Assembly (NCBI RefSeq): GCF_009904105.1
Contig: NZ_JAAABJ010000372.1
Coordinates: 1 to 49,811 of the forward strand
DNA length: 49,811 bases
Direction of reading: 5' to 3'
Origin: Elizabethkingia argenteiflava
GTDB taxonomy: Bacteria; Bacteroidota; Bacteroidia; Flavobacteriales; Weeksellaceae
Below are positions 8,856-17,251 of the stretch, one piece after another. The notes beneath the pieces were generated by a model, which saw only the letters and a program-made list of their open reading frames with translations, was not told where the DNA came from and made no database searches. Position 1 is the stretch's first letter; each line of letters opens with the position of its first letter. Position numbers and translations under genes: made by a program.

Positions 8856-9118
8856 CCTATATTTAATAATACGCAAATGAATCACTATTTAAATGACATT
8901 TTAGCGGTTAAATTTATATTTTTATGAAATAATGAAAATGAAAGCGTTTTGTAAAATTTATTTATTTTCATAAAAACAAAAATTAAACATAATTACACTA
9001 ACTACATAGTCGTCCATTTATAAAAGAATATCAGAGATATTTTATTCAAACACTGTTTAAACTTACCACATTATGCTTAATTTTTAACAAAAATTAGTAA
9101 TTATAAATAAAATAATTT
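8856..9118. other. AT-rich divergent intergenic region
   Basis: Together with the flanking promoter elements this makes a gap of about 345 bases between ricT (minus) and fadL (plus). It is extremely A+T rich with several A/T tracts, which fits a divergent control region with curved DNA. No gene or hairpin was recognised. Confidence 0.5.
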
Positions 9119-9126
9119 TATATTTG
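9119..9126 (+). promoter_or_regulatory. -7 promoter element for fadL
   Basis: TATATTTG matches TAnnTTTG exactly and ends 23 bases before the fadL ATG at 9150. No TTG is seen at the normal upstream distance; the region there is A/T only. Confidence 0.55.
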
Positions 9127-9149
9127 GCAAAATTAATATTCCCTTGATT

Positions 9150-10385
9150 ATGAAAAAAGTTTTTTTATCTATAACGCTATTTGCCAGTATGGCAACCTAC
9201 GCAGGAGGCTTCCGTATATCTCTACAAGGGGTAAAACAGCTTGCCATGGCTCATACAAGTGCTCATGCAGAAGATGCCAGCATTGCTTTTTTCAATCCAG
9301 CAGGGATCGCCTTTATCCCCTCCAAACTGAGTGTAGCCGCTGGAGGATTTGGAGTATCAACCTCTATGACCTTCCAGAATCCTTCCACTTTACAATCTTA
9401 TAAAACCGAAAGTCCGTTAGGAACACCGGTTTATGCTGCCGTAGCCTATAAAATTGTAGATAATGTATCTCTTGGTTTTAGCTTTACTACTCCCTATGGA
9501 AGCCATTTAATATGGGATAAGGATTGGAGCGGGAGAGAAATAGTACAAGAACTCAATCTACAATCCTTTTTCTTTCAACCTATGGTTTCTGTAAAATTAG
9601 CCCCTTGGATTGCGGTAGGGGTAAGCTATATCCATGCAACCGGGAAACTTGATTGGACTAAAACCGCCACTCAAGTAAATGGCGTGGCAAACTTAAAAGA
9701 TGAAAAGGCAAAAGGAAATGGCTTTGGACTAGGATTTTACTTTCGTCCCAATGAAAACTTGGACATTTCTGTGGCCTATCGTTCACCGGTTAACATGAAA
9801 GCCTCGAATGGCATCGTAAAACTCACCAATGTTTCTCCTGCACTATATCCTAATTTAGGATTGAATAGTCAAGGATCGGATAGCTTTACCGCAAACTTAC
9901 CTTTGGTAGACGAGTATACGATAGGCTTAACTTACAAGCTTACTCCCCAATGGTCGGTTTCTGGCGATTTTAATTATTATGGTTGGGAACAGTACAGCAA
10001 ACTAGATATCCATTTCGCCAACATGAGACCGGATCCCAGCTCAAATAGCCACGTCTATTCTAGTCCAAAAAACTTTAAAAACACAAAATCTTATCGCATA
10101 GGTACCCAATATTGGTTTAATAATATAGTGGCCGGTAGATTAGGCTATTATTACGATGAGTCTCCTTATGACGATCAGTATTTTAGCCCTGAGACCCCCT
10201 CGATGAACAATAATTCGATAACCGGAGGTATAGGTTTTAAGTTCAAAAACTTTGGCATAGACCTAGCTGCTAGTTATAACTTTTTTAAATCTAGAAACGT
10301 TAGCAACGACTTCTACGGTATAAATGGTCAAATAAAAGGTAATGCTTTAATATTTGGGCTAGGCCTTTCATATAATCCCTTTTAA
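9150..10385 (+). CDS. Outer membrane hydrophobe transporter, OmpP1/FadL/TodX family
   Basis: A 411-residue outer-membrane beta-barrel of the FadL type, which takes up long-chain fatty acids or other hydrophobic compounds. The signal peptide runs to about A18 (ATYA|GG). The family N-terminus follows: the GFRISLQGVKQLAM stretch and the AEDASIAFFNPAG motif that lines the hatch. Repeated aromatic-rich strands (for example SVAYRSP, WSVSGDFNYYGWEQY) fill the rest and the chain ends in a beta strand (LGLSYNPF). The open frame begins two codons upstream with TTG, but ATG at 9150 gives the expected MKK signal start. The next gene starts 10 bases after it, so they are probably co-transcribed. Confidence 0.9.
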   Translation: MKKVFLSITLFASMATYAGGFRISLQGVKQLAMAHTSAHAEDASIAFFNPAGIAFIPSKLSVAAGGFGVSTSMTFQNPSTLQSYKTESPLGTPVYAAVAYKIVDNVSLGFSFTTPYGSHLIWDKDWSGREIVQELNLQSFFFQPMVSVKLAPWIAVGVSYIHATGKLDWTKTATQVNGVANLKDEKAKGNGFGLGFYFRPNENLDISVAYRSPVNMKASNGIVKLTNVSPALYPNLGLNSQGSDSFTANLPLVDEYTIGLTYKLTPQWSVSGDFNYYGWEQYSKLDIHFANMRPDPSSNSHVYSSPKNFKNTKSYRIGTQYWFNNIVAGRLGYYYDESPYDDQYFSPETPSMNNNSITGGIGFKFKNFGIDLAASYNFFKSRNVSNDFYGINGQIKGNALIFGLGLSYNPF

Positions 10386-10395
10386 ACGTAACAAA

Positions 10396-11958
10396 ATGAA
10401 AAAATACTTATTCACATCACTCGCTGCTATCTCGCTTGTTTCTATAGTAGGCTGCAATACTGGGTTCGAGCAGGACGTTGCAGATATGCAATCCACTAGT
10501 GGTGAAGCAGATTTCAGCACTTATGTAGCCATTGGCAACTCTCTTACTTCAGGTTTTAGAGACAATGCTCTGTATCTTGACGGCCAAAAGGAATCCTATC
10601 CTTCTATTATTGCTACGCAGATGAAACGTGCTGGTGGGGGAGATTTTGAACAACCTTTAATGCCCAACAATGATGGTGGTTTCTCGAATTTACCAGGCTT
10701 CCCTGGAAAACTAGAACTAAAATTGGTGAACGGAAGTTTGTCTCCTATCCCAAAATCCGCAGGAAGCGAACTGAAACACACCCCAGCCGGGAAGTTGTAT
10801 AACAATGTAGGGGTTCCAGCCGCCAAGTCTTATCACTTATTGGTAGAAGGCTATGGCAACCCAGCAAATCTCCCTAGTAAAAAAGCAAATCCTTATTTTG
10901 TAAGATTTGCGAGTTCTCCCAATACAAGTATCATTAAAGATGTAATCGCAAAAAAACCTAGTTTTTTTTCGCTATGGATTGGTAACAATGATGTATTGCT
11001 ATACGCGACCAGCGGAGGGGTAGGCAAGGACCAAAAAGGCAATACCAATGCACAAACATACGATATGTACGATATATCCGACCCATCAGTGGTCGCAGGG
11101 TCTATCGATCGCGTTCTCGCTTCACTTAAAGCTGAAGGTATCACTAAAGGGGTGATTGCCAATATCCCCGATATAGGCTCAATCCCGTTTTTTACAACCG
11201 TACCTTACAATCCACTTTCTCCTGCCAATCCTTCATTTGGGCCGATGATTCCAAAACTAAATGAAAATTTTTCAGCTCTAAATAAAGCATTTACAGCCTT
11301 AGGAGTGCCAGAAAGAAGCATTTCATTTTCTAATACAAAAGCCAGTGAAATCATTATAAAGGATAGAGACATAAAAGATATAGGACCTCTGTTAAGCTTC
11401 GCTCTCACACCTTTCGTAGGTGCGCAAAAAGCCAAGTTATTAGGATCACTTTACGGACAGGCTCGTCCGGCTACAGCTTCAGATTTCGTATTACTCACCG
11501 CCTCCTCCCAAATTGGAAAAGTAAATACTGAAGCCTATAAAAATTTTAAAAAACTAGGCCTCTCTGATGATGAAGCCGGCCAGCTTGCAATCAACGGAGT
11601 AACCTTTCCGATGGAAGATCAATATATTCTGACTCCAAATGAGCAAAAACTCATCCAAAATGCTGTAACCGCATACAATACTGCAATCTCGGCATTAGCC
11701 AAAAAATATGGAATCGGATTAGTGGATGCGTATGCTAAAATGAAAGAACTGAACACCCTGTCAGGCATTCAGTATAATGGCGTAAAATACACCAATACAT
11801 TTGTTACCGGGGGAGCCTTTTCACTTGATGGTATTCACCTAACGGGACGTGGTTATGCGGCCATCGCCAATGAATTTATAAAAACCATCAACGCACAATA
11901 CAAATCGACACTACCCCAAGTAAATCCGAACGATTATTCCGGGATTAAATTCCCTTAA
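10396..11958 (+). CDS. SGNH/GDSL-family hydrolase lipoprotein
   Basis: A 520-residue lipoprotein with lipobox IVGC (C20) and a GDSL-like esterase fold. Block I is AIGNSLTSGF with the probable nucleophile S49. Block III is WIGNNDVLLYA, with the oxyanion-hole Asn. Block V is DGIHLTGRGY, supplying the Asp and His. It is therefore an envelope esterase or lipase of unknown substrate. The arrangement behind a FadL-type porin, 10 bases away, is common in flavobacteria as I recall it. It suggests that the two handle lipid or ester substrates together, with the hydrolase releasing a product that the porin imports; that link is inference. A strong terminator follows at 11973-12006. Confidence 0.88.
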   Translation: MKKYLFTSLAAISLVSIVGCNTGFEQDVADMQSTSGEADFSTYVAIGNSLTSGFRDNALYLDGQKESYPSIIATQMKRAGGGDFEQPLMPNNDGGFSNLPGFPGKLELKLVNGSLSPIPKSAGSELKHTPAGKLYNNVGVPAAKSYHLLVEGYGNPANLPSKKANPYFVRFASSPNTSIIKDVIAKKPSFFSLWIGNNDVLLYATSGGVGKDQKGNTNAQTYDMYDISDPSVVAGSIDRVLASLKAEGITKGVIANIPDIGSIPFFTTVPYNPLSPANPSFGPMIPKLNENFSALNKAFTALGVPERSISFSNTKASEIIIKDRDIKDIGPLLSFALTPFVGAQKAKLLGSLYGQARPATASDFVLLTASSQIGKVNTEAYKNFKKLGLSDDEAGQLAINGVTFPMEDQYILTPNEQKLIQNAVTAYNTAISALAKKYGIGLVDAYAKMKELNTLSGIQYNGVKYTNTFVTGGAFSLDGIHLTGRGYAAIANEFIKTINAQYKSTLPQVNPNDYSGIKFP

Positions 11959-11972
11959 TTTTAGATACCTAA

Positions 11973-12006
11973 AAAACCTCTTGAGCAGTTGAGAGGTTTT
12001 TTTTTT
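11973..12006 (+). terminator. Intrinsic terminator after the fadL-SGNH operon
   Basis: A 9-bp stem (AAAACCTCT, 11973-11981, with AGAGGTTTT, 11992-12000) with a 10-base loop is followed by a ten-T run (11997-12006). The T-run is directly continuous with the prs -7 element, so terminator and next promoter overlap. Confidence 0.88.
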
Positions 12007-12013
12007 AAATTTG
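11981..12013 (+). promoter_or_regulatory. Promoter of prs, overlapping the upstream terminator
   Basis: TAAATTTG (12006-12013) is an exact -7 element with TTG 22 bases upstream at 11981-11983, inside the terminator hairpin. It leaves a leader of only about 10-15 nucleotides before the prs ATG. Confidence 0.65.
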
Positions 12014-12028
12014 CAGCAAATAAATGTA

Positions 12029-12973
12029 ATGATGTCTGAAAAACAGTCGACTTATCTTTTCACCACAAGAACCAGCAAAGAATTAGCAGAAAAAATTGCA
12101 AGCCATTATGGTCAAAGTCTGGGTGCTATTAATATCTTAAATTTTAGTGATGGTGAATTTGAACCTATTCTAGAACAATCGGTAAGAGGTGGCCGCGTAT
12201 TTTTAATAGGGTCGACCTTCCCGCCTGCTGATAATCTTTTAGAACTCCTCTTGATGATTGACGCCTCTAAAAGAGCCTCTGCTAAAAGTGTTACAGTGGT
12301 TATCCCTTATTACGGCTTAGCCAGACAAGATAGAAAGGATAAACCTAGAGCCCCGATCGGTGCCAAACTAGTAGCCAACCTTTTAACGGCTGCAGGCGCT
12401 ACAAGAATTATGACAATGGACCTTCATGCGGATCAAATCCAAGGTTTTTTCGAAATCCCTGTTGACCATTTATATGCTTCTTCTATTTTTATAGATTACA
12501 TAAAGTCTTTAAATCTCGACAATCTAACTATCGCCTCTCCAGATATGGGAGGAGCAAAAAGGGCTAGAAATTACGCCGGCTACCTGAGTGCTGAAGTGGT
12601 AATTGCTTATAAGGAAAGAAAAAAAGCGAACGTGGTAGAAGAAATGTTCTTGATTGGGGATGTAAAAGATAGAAATGTGGTTTTGATAGACGATATGATA
12701 GATACAGCTGGAACATTATGTAAAGCTGCTGATATACTCATGGAAAAAGGAGCCAAAACGGTACGCGCCATGGCTACACACCCTGTACTTTCGGGAAAAG
12801 CTTATGAAAACATCCAAAAATCACAACTGCTTGAGGTAATTGTTACCGATACCATCCCTGTAAAGGCTGGATTATCCTCTAAAATAAAGGTACTTTCCTG
12901 TGCTCCATTGTTTGCTGATGTTATGAGAAGTGTACACAAACATCAATCGATCAGCGACAAGTTTATTATTTAA
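12029..12973 (+). CDS. prs: Ribose-phosphate pyrophosphokinase
   Basis: Makes PRPP from ribose 5-phosphate and ATP for purine, pyrimidine, NAD, His and Trp synthesis. The 314-residue protein shows the N-terminal SDGEFEP strand, the flexible ATP loop YYGLARQDRKDKPRAPI, the DLHADQIQGFF metal and subunit region and the PRPP-binding motif VVLIDDMIDTAGTL. Two adjacent ATGs (12029 and 12032) are possible starts. The open frame extends upstream through a TTG at 12011, but that codon lies within the promoter element and is not a start. It is followed by rplY 56 bases later, with its own promoter between them. Confidence 0.96.
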   Translation: MMSEKQSTYLFTTRTSKELAEKIASHYGQSLGAINILNFSDGEFEPILEQSVRGGRVFLIGSTFPPADNLLELLLMIDASKRASAKSVTVVIPYYGLARQDRKDKPRAPIGAKLVANLLTAAGATRIMTMDLHADQIQGFFEIPVDHLYASSIFIDYIKSLNLDNLTIASPDMGGAKRARNYAGYLSAEVVIAYKERKKANVVEEMFLIGDVKDRNVVLIDDMIDTAGTLCKAADILMEKGAKTVRAMATHPVLSGKAYENIQKSQLLEVIVTDTIPVKAGLSSKIKVLSCAPLFADVMRSVHKHQSISDKFII

Positions 12974-12984
12974 AAAATATTTAA

Positions 12985-12992
12985 TACCTTTG
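12985..12992 (+). promoter_or_regulatory. -7 promoter element for rplY
   Basis: TACCTTTG matches TAnnTTTG 37 bases before the rplY ATG. The TTG partner is not clear. It sits just after the prs stop, so rplY is probably transcribed both from prs and from here. Confidence 0.55.
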
Positions 12993-13029
12993 CACACCTT
13001 TAAAATTTAAATGTCTTAAATAATTTATA

Positions 13030-13629
13030 ATGAAATCTATTACAATTCAAGGTGCAAAAAGAGAAAGCGTGGGCAAAAAGTCTACAAAAGCTTTACGTGA
13101 TGCTGAATTAGTTCCTTGTGTTGTTTACGGAGGAGCAGAGCCTTTAAACTTTTCTACACCTGAAAAGCACTTTAAAAGTTTAGTTTACACTCCTGAAGCA
13201 CACACGGTATCTATTGAAATTGATGGTCAGATCATTCCGGCTGTTCTTCAGGATATTCAGTTCCATCCAATTACGGACAAAATCTTACATGCTGATTTCT
13301 ATCAACTATCCGACGACAAACCTGTCATTATGGAGGTTCCTGTACGAATTACAGGTCGCTCAAAAGGAGTTGTCAGAGGTGGTGTTTTACGTCAATCTTT
13401 CAGAAAACTTAAGGTAAAAGCTATTCCAGCGAATTTACCTGATGAGATTGTTATTGATGTTACAAAGCTAAATATTGGTAACAAGTTTTATGTAGGAGAC
13501 ATTCAATCTGATATTTACTCATTCATGCATCCAGACAATGCCGTTATTGCAGCAGTTAAGATGTCTAGAAATGCAATGAAGGGAGGAATCGCAGCTGATG
13601 ATGATGAAGAAGAAACAACAGAAGCATAA
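13030..13629 (+). CDS. rplY: 50S ribosomal protein L25, long (Ctc/TL5) form
   Basis: L25 binds 5S rRNA in the large ribosomal subunit. At 199 residues this is the two-domain Ctc/TL5-type version, not the roughly 94-residue E. coli form. The N-terminal domain has the typical [14 protein letters not shown] and LVPCVVYGG segments, and the C-terminal beta domain runs from about residue 100. The tail is very acidic ([11 protein letters not shown]). The chain following prs is a common pairing in bacteria. A perfect 18-bp terminator hairpin follows 18 bases after the stop codon. Confidence 0.95.
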   Translation: MKSITIQGAKRESVGKKSTKALRDAELVPCVVYGGAEPLNFSTPEKHFKSLVYTPEAHTVSIEIDGQIIPAVLQDIQFHPITDKILHADFYQLSDDKPVIMEVPVRITGRSKGVVRGGVLRQSFRKLKVKAIPANLPDEIVIDVTKLNIGNKFYVGDIQSDIYSFMHPDNAVIAAVKMSRNAMKGGIAADDDEEETTEA

Positions 13630-13647
13630 TTAATTAGCCTCTATTAA

Positions 13648-13686
13648 TAAAAGTAAAAATCCCGTGATACGGGATTTTTACTTTTA
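13648..13686 (+). terminator. Strong terminator after rplY
   Basis: A perfect 18-bp inverted repeat (13648-13665 with 13669-13686) surrounds a 3-base loop, with CCCGT/ACGGG at the top and A/T-rich arms that supply the T-tract. It could work in both directions. Confidence 0.88.
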
Positions 13687-14379
13687 TAGAGAAAATATTA
13701 TAAAATGTTCATAAACTCATCGGAGATACCTTATGAGTATTTAACCTCTTCTGATAAAATAGCTAATTATATTCGACTCCCGATTCGACTCCTCGTGCAT
13801 TAACATAAATATTCCGATCATAATCTGTAGCGTACCCTCTGCATCATCGCTTTTTTGAACATTCTCTACAGCGCTTTCATTCATTTTAATTCCCTCCTAT
13901 TTGAACAAGACAGATAATGTTGCAATGATTCGGTTGATCACACCGAAAGAGTTACATTTTGGATCTATTTACCATTATAGGCTACTATTATTTACTAGTT
14001 TGGTTAGATAATTTTTTCCATCACTAATCTTATAATTTCGTAAAATAAACTCTTTTCGTGTATATTCACAACAAAAATCCATCTGTTTCATTCAGTTTTA
14101 CCGCTTATTCACTTGAAACTTTTTAATATTCATTATACTAAAAAAGCAGAATAAAAGTATAGATTAGATGTAGAAATCGAAAGCTATCACAGCAGGGTGT
14201 AAGAAAGGAAAATCATGCAAACTATAGTATTTTTAGAAGACTTGTAAAATTCTTTTTGTAATTTGCCAATTGTGCAGGTGAATTTATAGCCTGAAATTTG
14301 ATATCTTATCGAGGGTACTGGGTTTTCTTATGCACATTTTCCTACACCAAGGATTTAATATACCACTAAATTAGCTGTA
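13687..14379. other. Gene-poor stretch between rplY and the CBS-domain gene
   Basis: About 690 AT-rich bases. The only coding candidate is a 47-codon frame on the minus strand (13741-13884, listed separately). No tRNA or strong terminator is seen. Near matches to TAnnTTTG exist (for example TAATTTG near 14260) but none is exact, so the promoter of the CBS gene is not located. Confidence 0.5.
13741..13884 (-). CDS. Possible small protein of 47 residues with a strong ribosome-binding site
   Basis: I do not recognise this protein. It starts with an ATG at 13884 and ends in TAA at 13741. Seven bases upstream of the ATG is AGGAGGG, a near-perfect Shine-Dalgarno sequence, notable because most genes in this window lack one. 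The product begins MNESAVENVQKSDDAEG, continues through a short hydrophobic stretch (LQIMIGIFMLM) and ends in a charged segment (HEESNRESN...RRG). A direct repeat (ATTCGACTCCCG then ATTCGACTCC) lies in the 3' part. No promoter or terminator was found. It may be a real short peptide gene, a remnant, or chance. Confidence 0.3.
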   Translation of the reverse strand: MNESAVENVQKSDDAEGTLQIMIGIFMLMHEESNRESNIISYFIRRG

Positions 14380-15033
14380 ATGTTTATCAAAAAATATATT
14401 TCTACAGACTACCCAATATTCAGTCTATCAGATTCCCTAGACCAAGTACGCAATAAAGTAGGTGATACTGGCTATTCTCATATTTTTATCCAAAAAGATG
14501 GAATATTAGCCGGGAATCTTCGCTATGAAATCATCACAAATACCGATGCTAAAACACTAGCTGAGATAAGCGAGCATCTGGAACGTTTCGCTCTACTTGA
14601 AAACAGTACCTCACTCGATAGTATTCGCTTACTGAGTGCCTTTAATGCTAATATAATCCCTGTTATTAGCAAAAATGAAAAATATTTAGGCTATATTACC
14701 TATGAAGATGTTTTTTCCGATTTTTCTAAATTTCCTTTATTCTCAGAAAATGGAGCCGTCTTAATCATAGAAACCTCGCCTCAAAATTATTCCATGACTG
14801 AAATTGCAAAAATTATAGAAAGTAATAATGGGAAAATCTACGGTGCTTTTATTTACCATATGACAGACAAGATCATACAAATAGCTCTTAAAATTAGCCA
14901 TGAGAATCTGAGCTCCATTGGAGAAACCTTCGCCCGCTATAACTATATCGTGGTCTACAAGTTTTACCATGACCAAAAAGATAATTTATTAAAAAATCGT
15001 TTTGTTTTTTTACAAAAATATATGGATTTTTGA
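14380..15033 (+). CDS. CBS-domain protein, AcuB-like
   Basis: A 217-residue cytoplasmic protein with a tandem CBS pair in its N-terminal half: FSLSDSLDQVRNKVGDTGYSHIF opens the first repeat and NANIIPVISKNEKYLGYITYEDV closes the second. The C-terminal about 90 residues (VLIIETSPQNYSMTEIAKIIE...) resemble the ACT-like part of AcuB-type proteins. CBS pairs bind adenine nucleotides such as AMP, ATP or SAM and act as energy sensors. The gene ends 3 bases before nadK, so the two are co-transcribed. This invites the inference that it senses nucleotide state linked to NADP synthesis, but no partner is proven. Confidence 0.82.
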   Translation: MFIKKYISTDYPIFSLSDSLDQVRNKVGDTGYSHIFIQKDGILAGNLRYEIITNTDAKTLAEISEHLERFALLENSTSLDSIRLLSAFNANIIPVISKNEKYLGYITYEDVFSDFSKFPLFSENGAVLIIETSPQNYSMTEIAKIIESNNGKIYGAFIYHMTDKIIQIALKISHENLSSIGETFARYNYIVVYKFYHDQKDNLLKNRFVFLQKYMDF

Positions 15034-15036
15034 CGT

Positions 15037-15897
15037 ATGAAGGCAGCGATATATACACAAAAACGAGATTTAGATACATTTTTATATCTAAGTAAGTTTA
15101 TCTCAGAACTCGACAGCAAAAATGTGTCGGCTGTACTTCATAAAGATACAGCCGAAGAGCTTCGATTTTCTAAAATTTTTGCCACCTTTTCTAATAAAGA
15201 AGATCTTAAAAAACAGGAAATCGATTATTTTTTTAGTTTCGGAGGTGATGGTACCATCCTTAACGCCTTAATCTTTATTCAGGATCTGGGTATTCCTGTT
15301 ATCGGTGTCAACACAGGAAGACTTGGATTTCTGGCCTGCTTTACCAAAGAAGAAATATTCACCAATCTGGATAAAATCCTCGATCATGAACTTTCGGTTA
15401 CACAACGATCGGTGATTAAAGTTAACAATGTAAATATCGATTTCCCTTTTGCTTTAAATGACGTCAGCATCTCTAGGAAAGAAACCACCTCTATGATTAC
15501 TATAGATTCCTATATTAACGATGAGTTTCTAAATGTTTTTTGGGGGGATGGGCTGATCGTTTCTACTCCTACGGGATCTACAGCCTATTCTTTAAGCTGT
15601 GGTGGGCCTATAATTTCTCCGGAGAACGATAATTTTGTGATAACACCTATCGCTCCGCATAACCTGAATGTACGCCCTCTCATTCTAAAGGATGATGTGA
15701 AAATACGCCTTAAGGTAGAAAGCAGGGTCCCCCAATACTCACTTTCACTAGATTCCCGACTATATCATATCGATACCCTAGAGGAAATCTCTCTTGAAAA
15801 AGCGCCTTTTACCCTTTCTCTTGTACAACCCAGAGATATTAGTTTTTTTGAAACGATAAGACATAAATTACTTTGGGGCAACGACAAGAGAAACTAA
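15037..15897 (+). CDS. nadK: NAD kinase
   Basis: Phosphorylates NAD to NADP. The 286-residue protein has the ATP-NAD kinase signatures: FSFGGDGTILNAL with the catalytic GGDG, the FALNDVSI motif (NE/D pocket), and the glycine-rich TPTGSTAYSLSCGGPI loop. Length is normal and the C-terminus KLLWGNDKRN is typical of flavobacterial enzymes. The start lies 3 bases after the CBS gene stop, consistent with an operon. The gene is followed by an open frame lacking a start codon (15860-16114) before fba. Confidence 0.95.
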   Translation: MKAAIYTQKRDLDTFLYLSKFISELDSKNVSAVLHKDTAEELRFSKIFATFSNKEDLKKQEIDYFFSFGGDGTILNALIFIQDLGIPVIGVNTGRLGFLACFTKEEIFTNLDKILDHELSVTQRSVIKVNNVNIDFPFALNDVSISRKETTSMITIDSYINDEFLNVFWGDGLIVSTPTGSTAYSLSCGGPIISPENDNFVITPIAPHNLNVRPLILKDDVKIRLKVESRVPQYSLSLDSRLYHIDTLEEISLEKAPFTLSLVQPRDISFFETIRHKLLWGNDKRN

Positions 15898-16114
15898 ACC
15901 CCTGAAAGGCTATGAACTCTTAAAACAATCCGCCACAGGAATACTTTTTATTAACAGGAATAAAATCTTATTACAAAGCTTTCAGATTATAGAAGAAGAG
16001 GGAGAACAGACTGCTTTAAACTTTGATATCCGGAATAATAAGACAAAAAGAAGCAGATTTTTCTTATCTTTACCCAATAAAATTTGGAAGGACAAACTAA
16101 ATCAAATAAAATAA
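15860..16114 (+). other. Open frame of 84 codons without a standard start codon, between nadK and fba
   Basis: In frame 2, shifted from nadK, an open stretch runs from a stop at 15857-15859 to TAA at 16112-16114. The part after the nadK stop (about 70 codons) reads like protein: GYELLKQSATGILFINRNK, then LQSFQIIEEEGEQTALNFD, ending WKDKLNQIK. It contains no ATG, GTG or TTG; CTG at 15902, right after the nadK stop, is the only plausible start. I do not recognise it. It may be a CTG-started gene, the tail of a decayed gene, or a chance opening. A TATCTTTA sequence at 16065-16072 inside it may be the fba promoter. Confidence 0.35.
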
Positions 16115-16118
16115 AAAA

Positions 16119-17189
16119 ATGAGCAGAATGTTTCCAGCGGGTGTGGCTACGGGTTCGATGGTCACCGAGATTTTTCAGTATGCAAAAGAAAACCAATTTG
16201 CCTTACCGGCAGTAAACGTTATCGGCTCCAGCAACGTGAACGCGACACTGGAAACAGCCGCCAAACTAAACGCTCCTGTAATTATACAATTTTCCAATGG
16301 GGGAGCCTGCTTCAATGCAGGAAAAGGCCTCTCTAACGATGCGCAAAAATCAGCCATTTTAGGAGCTGTTGCAGGCGCCCATCACATTCATACATTAGCA
16401 GAAGCTTACAATGCTACGGTTATCCTACATACCGATCATTGTGCTAAAAAGCTACTCCCTTGGATGGATGGATTATTGGAGGCTAATGAGGCCTTTTATA
16501 AGCAAAATGGAAAGTCATTGTACTCCTCTCACATGCTGGATCTGTCTGAAGAAACATTAGAAGAAAATATAGATCTTAGCATTCAGTACTATGAAAGGAT
16601 GGCAAAAATGCAGATGACCTTAGAAGTAGAAATCGGGGTTACCGGTGGTGAAGAAGATGGGGTTGATAATACGGATATAGACAACTCCAAACTTTATACA
16701 CAACCCGAAGATGTGGCTTATACCTATGAGAGGCTAAAGGCTATTTCTGAAAACTTTACTATTGCTGCCGCATTTGGAAATGTCCATGGTGTATATAAAC
16801 CCGGAAATGTAAAGCTTACTCCTGAAATATTGAAAAACTCACAGGACTTTGTACAAGAAAAATTTAAAACCGGGGAGAAGCCTGTAAATTTTGTGTTCCA
16901 TGGTGGCTCTGGTTCTAGTCTTGAGGAAATTCGTGAGGCCATAAGTTATGGGGTAATTAAAATGAATATTGATACTGATCTCCAATTTGCCTATACAGAA
17001 GGTATAAGAGATTATGTAAGCGATAAAATAGAGTATTTAAAAACACAAATAGGAAATCCAGAGGGTCCAGAGATCCCTAACAAAAAGTTCTATGACCCTA
17101 GAGTGTGGCTAAGAAAAGGAGAGCAAACTTTTTCCAAGCGTTTAGTTCAGGCATTCGAAGATTTAAACAATATTAATACCCTTAAATAA
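16119..17189 (+). CDS. fbaA: Class II fructose-bisphosphate aldolase
   Basis: Zinc-dependent aldolase of glycolysis and gluconeogenesis, interconverting fructose 1,6-bisphosphate with dihydroxyacetone phosphate and glyceraldehyde 3-phosphate. The 356-residue protein carries the zinc-binding segment VILHTDHCAKKLLPW, the LEVEIGVTGGEEDGVDN loop and the phosphate-binding VFHGGSGSSLEEI and MNIDTDLQ segments. It is very similar along its length to remembered Bacteroidota class IIA enzymes. A second in-frame ATG occurs three codons later, but MSRMFPAGVATGSMV fits the family start. A 12-bp hairpin follows the gene. Confidence 0.96.
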   Translation: MSRMFPAGVATGSMVTEIFQYAKENQFALPAVNVIGSSNVNATLETAAKLNAPVIIQFSNGGACFNAGKGLSNDAQKSAILGAVAGAHHIHTLAEAYNATVILHTDHCAKKLLPWMDGLLEANEAFYKQNGKSLYSSHMLDLSEETLEENIDLSIQYYERMAKMQMTLEVEIGVTGGEEDGVDNTDIDNSKLYTQPEDVAYTYERLKAISENFTIAAAFGNVHGVYKPGNVKLTPEILKNSQDFVQEKFKTGEKPVNFVFHGGSGSSLEEIREAISYGVIKMNIDTDLQFAYTEGIRDYVSDKIEYLKTQIGNPEGPEIPNKKFYDPRVWLRKGEQTFSKRLVQAFEDLNNINTLK

Positions 17190-17197
17190 TTAAATTG

Positions 17198-17233
17198 ATA
17201 GCAACAGAGATCCTAAATGGGCTCTGTTGCTAT
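17198..17233 (+). terminator. Hairpin between fbaA and accD (possible terminator or attenuator)
   Basis: A perfect 12-bp stem (ATAGCAACAGAG, 17198-17209, with CTCTGTTGCTAT, 17222-17233) with a 12-base loop lies 8 bases after the fbaA stop and 18 bases before the accD ATG. No T-run follows, so it may end transcription only partly, stabilise the upstream mRNA, or restrict accD translation. Confidence 0.55.
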
Positions 17234-17251
17234 TCACAAATAGATTAGAAG

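Noticed and set aside
13708-13810. Direct repeat ATTCGACTCC(CG) near 13770-13792 as an attachment site or iteron
   Set aside because: Only two copies, adjacent, with no integrase or replication gene nearby; too little to call.
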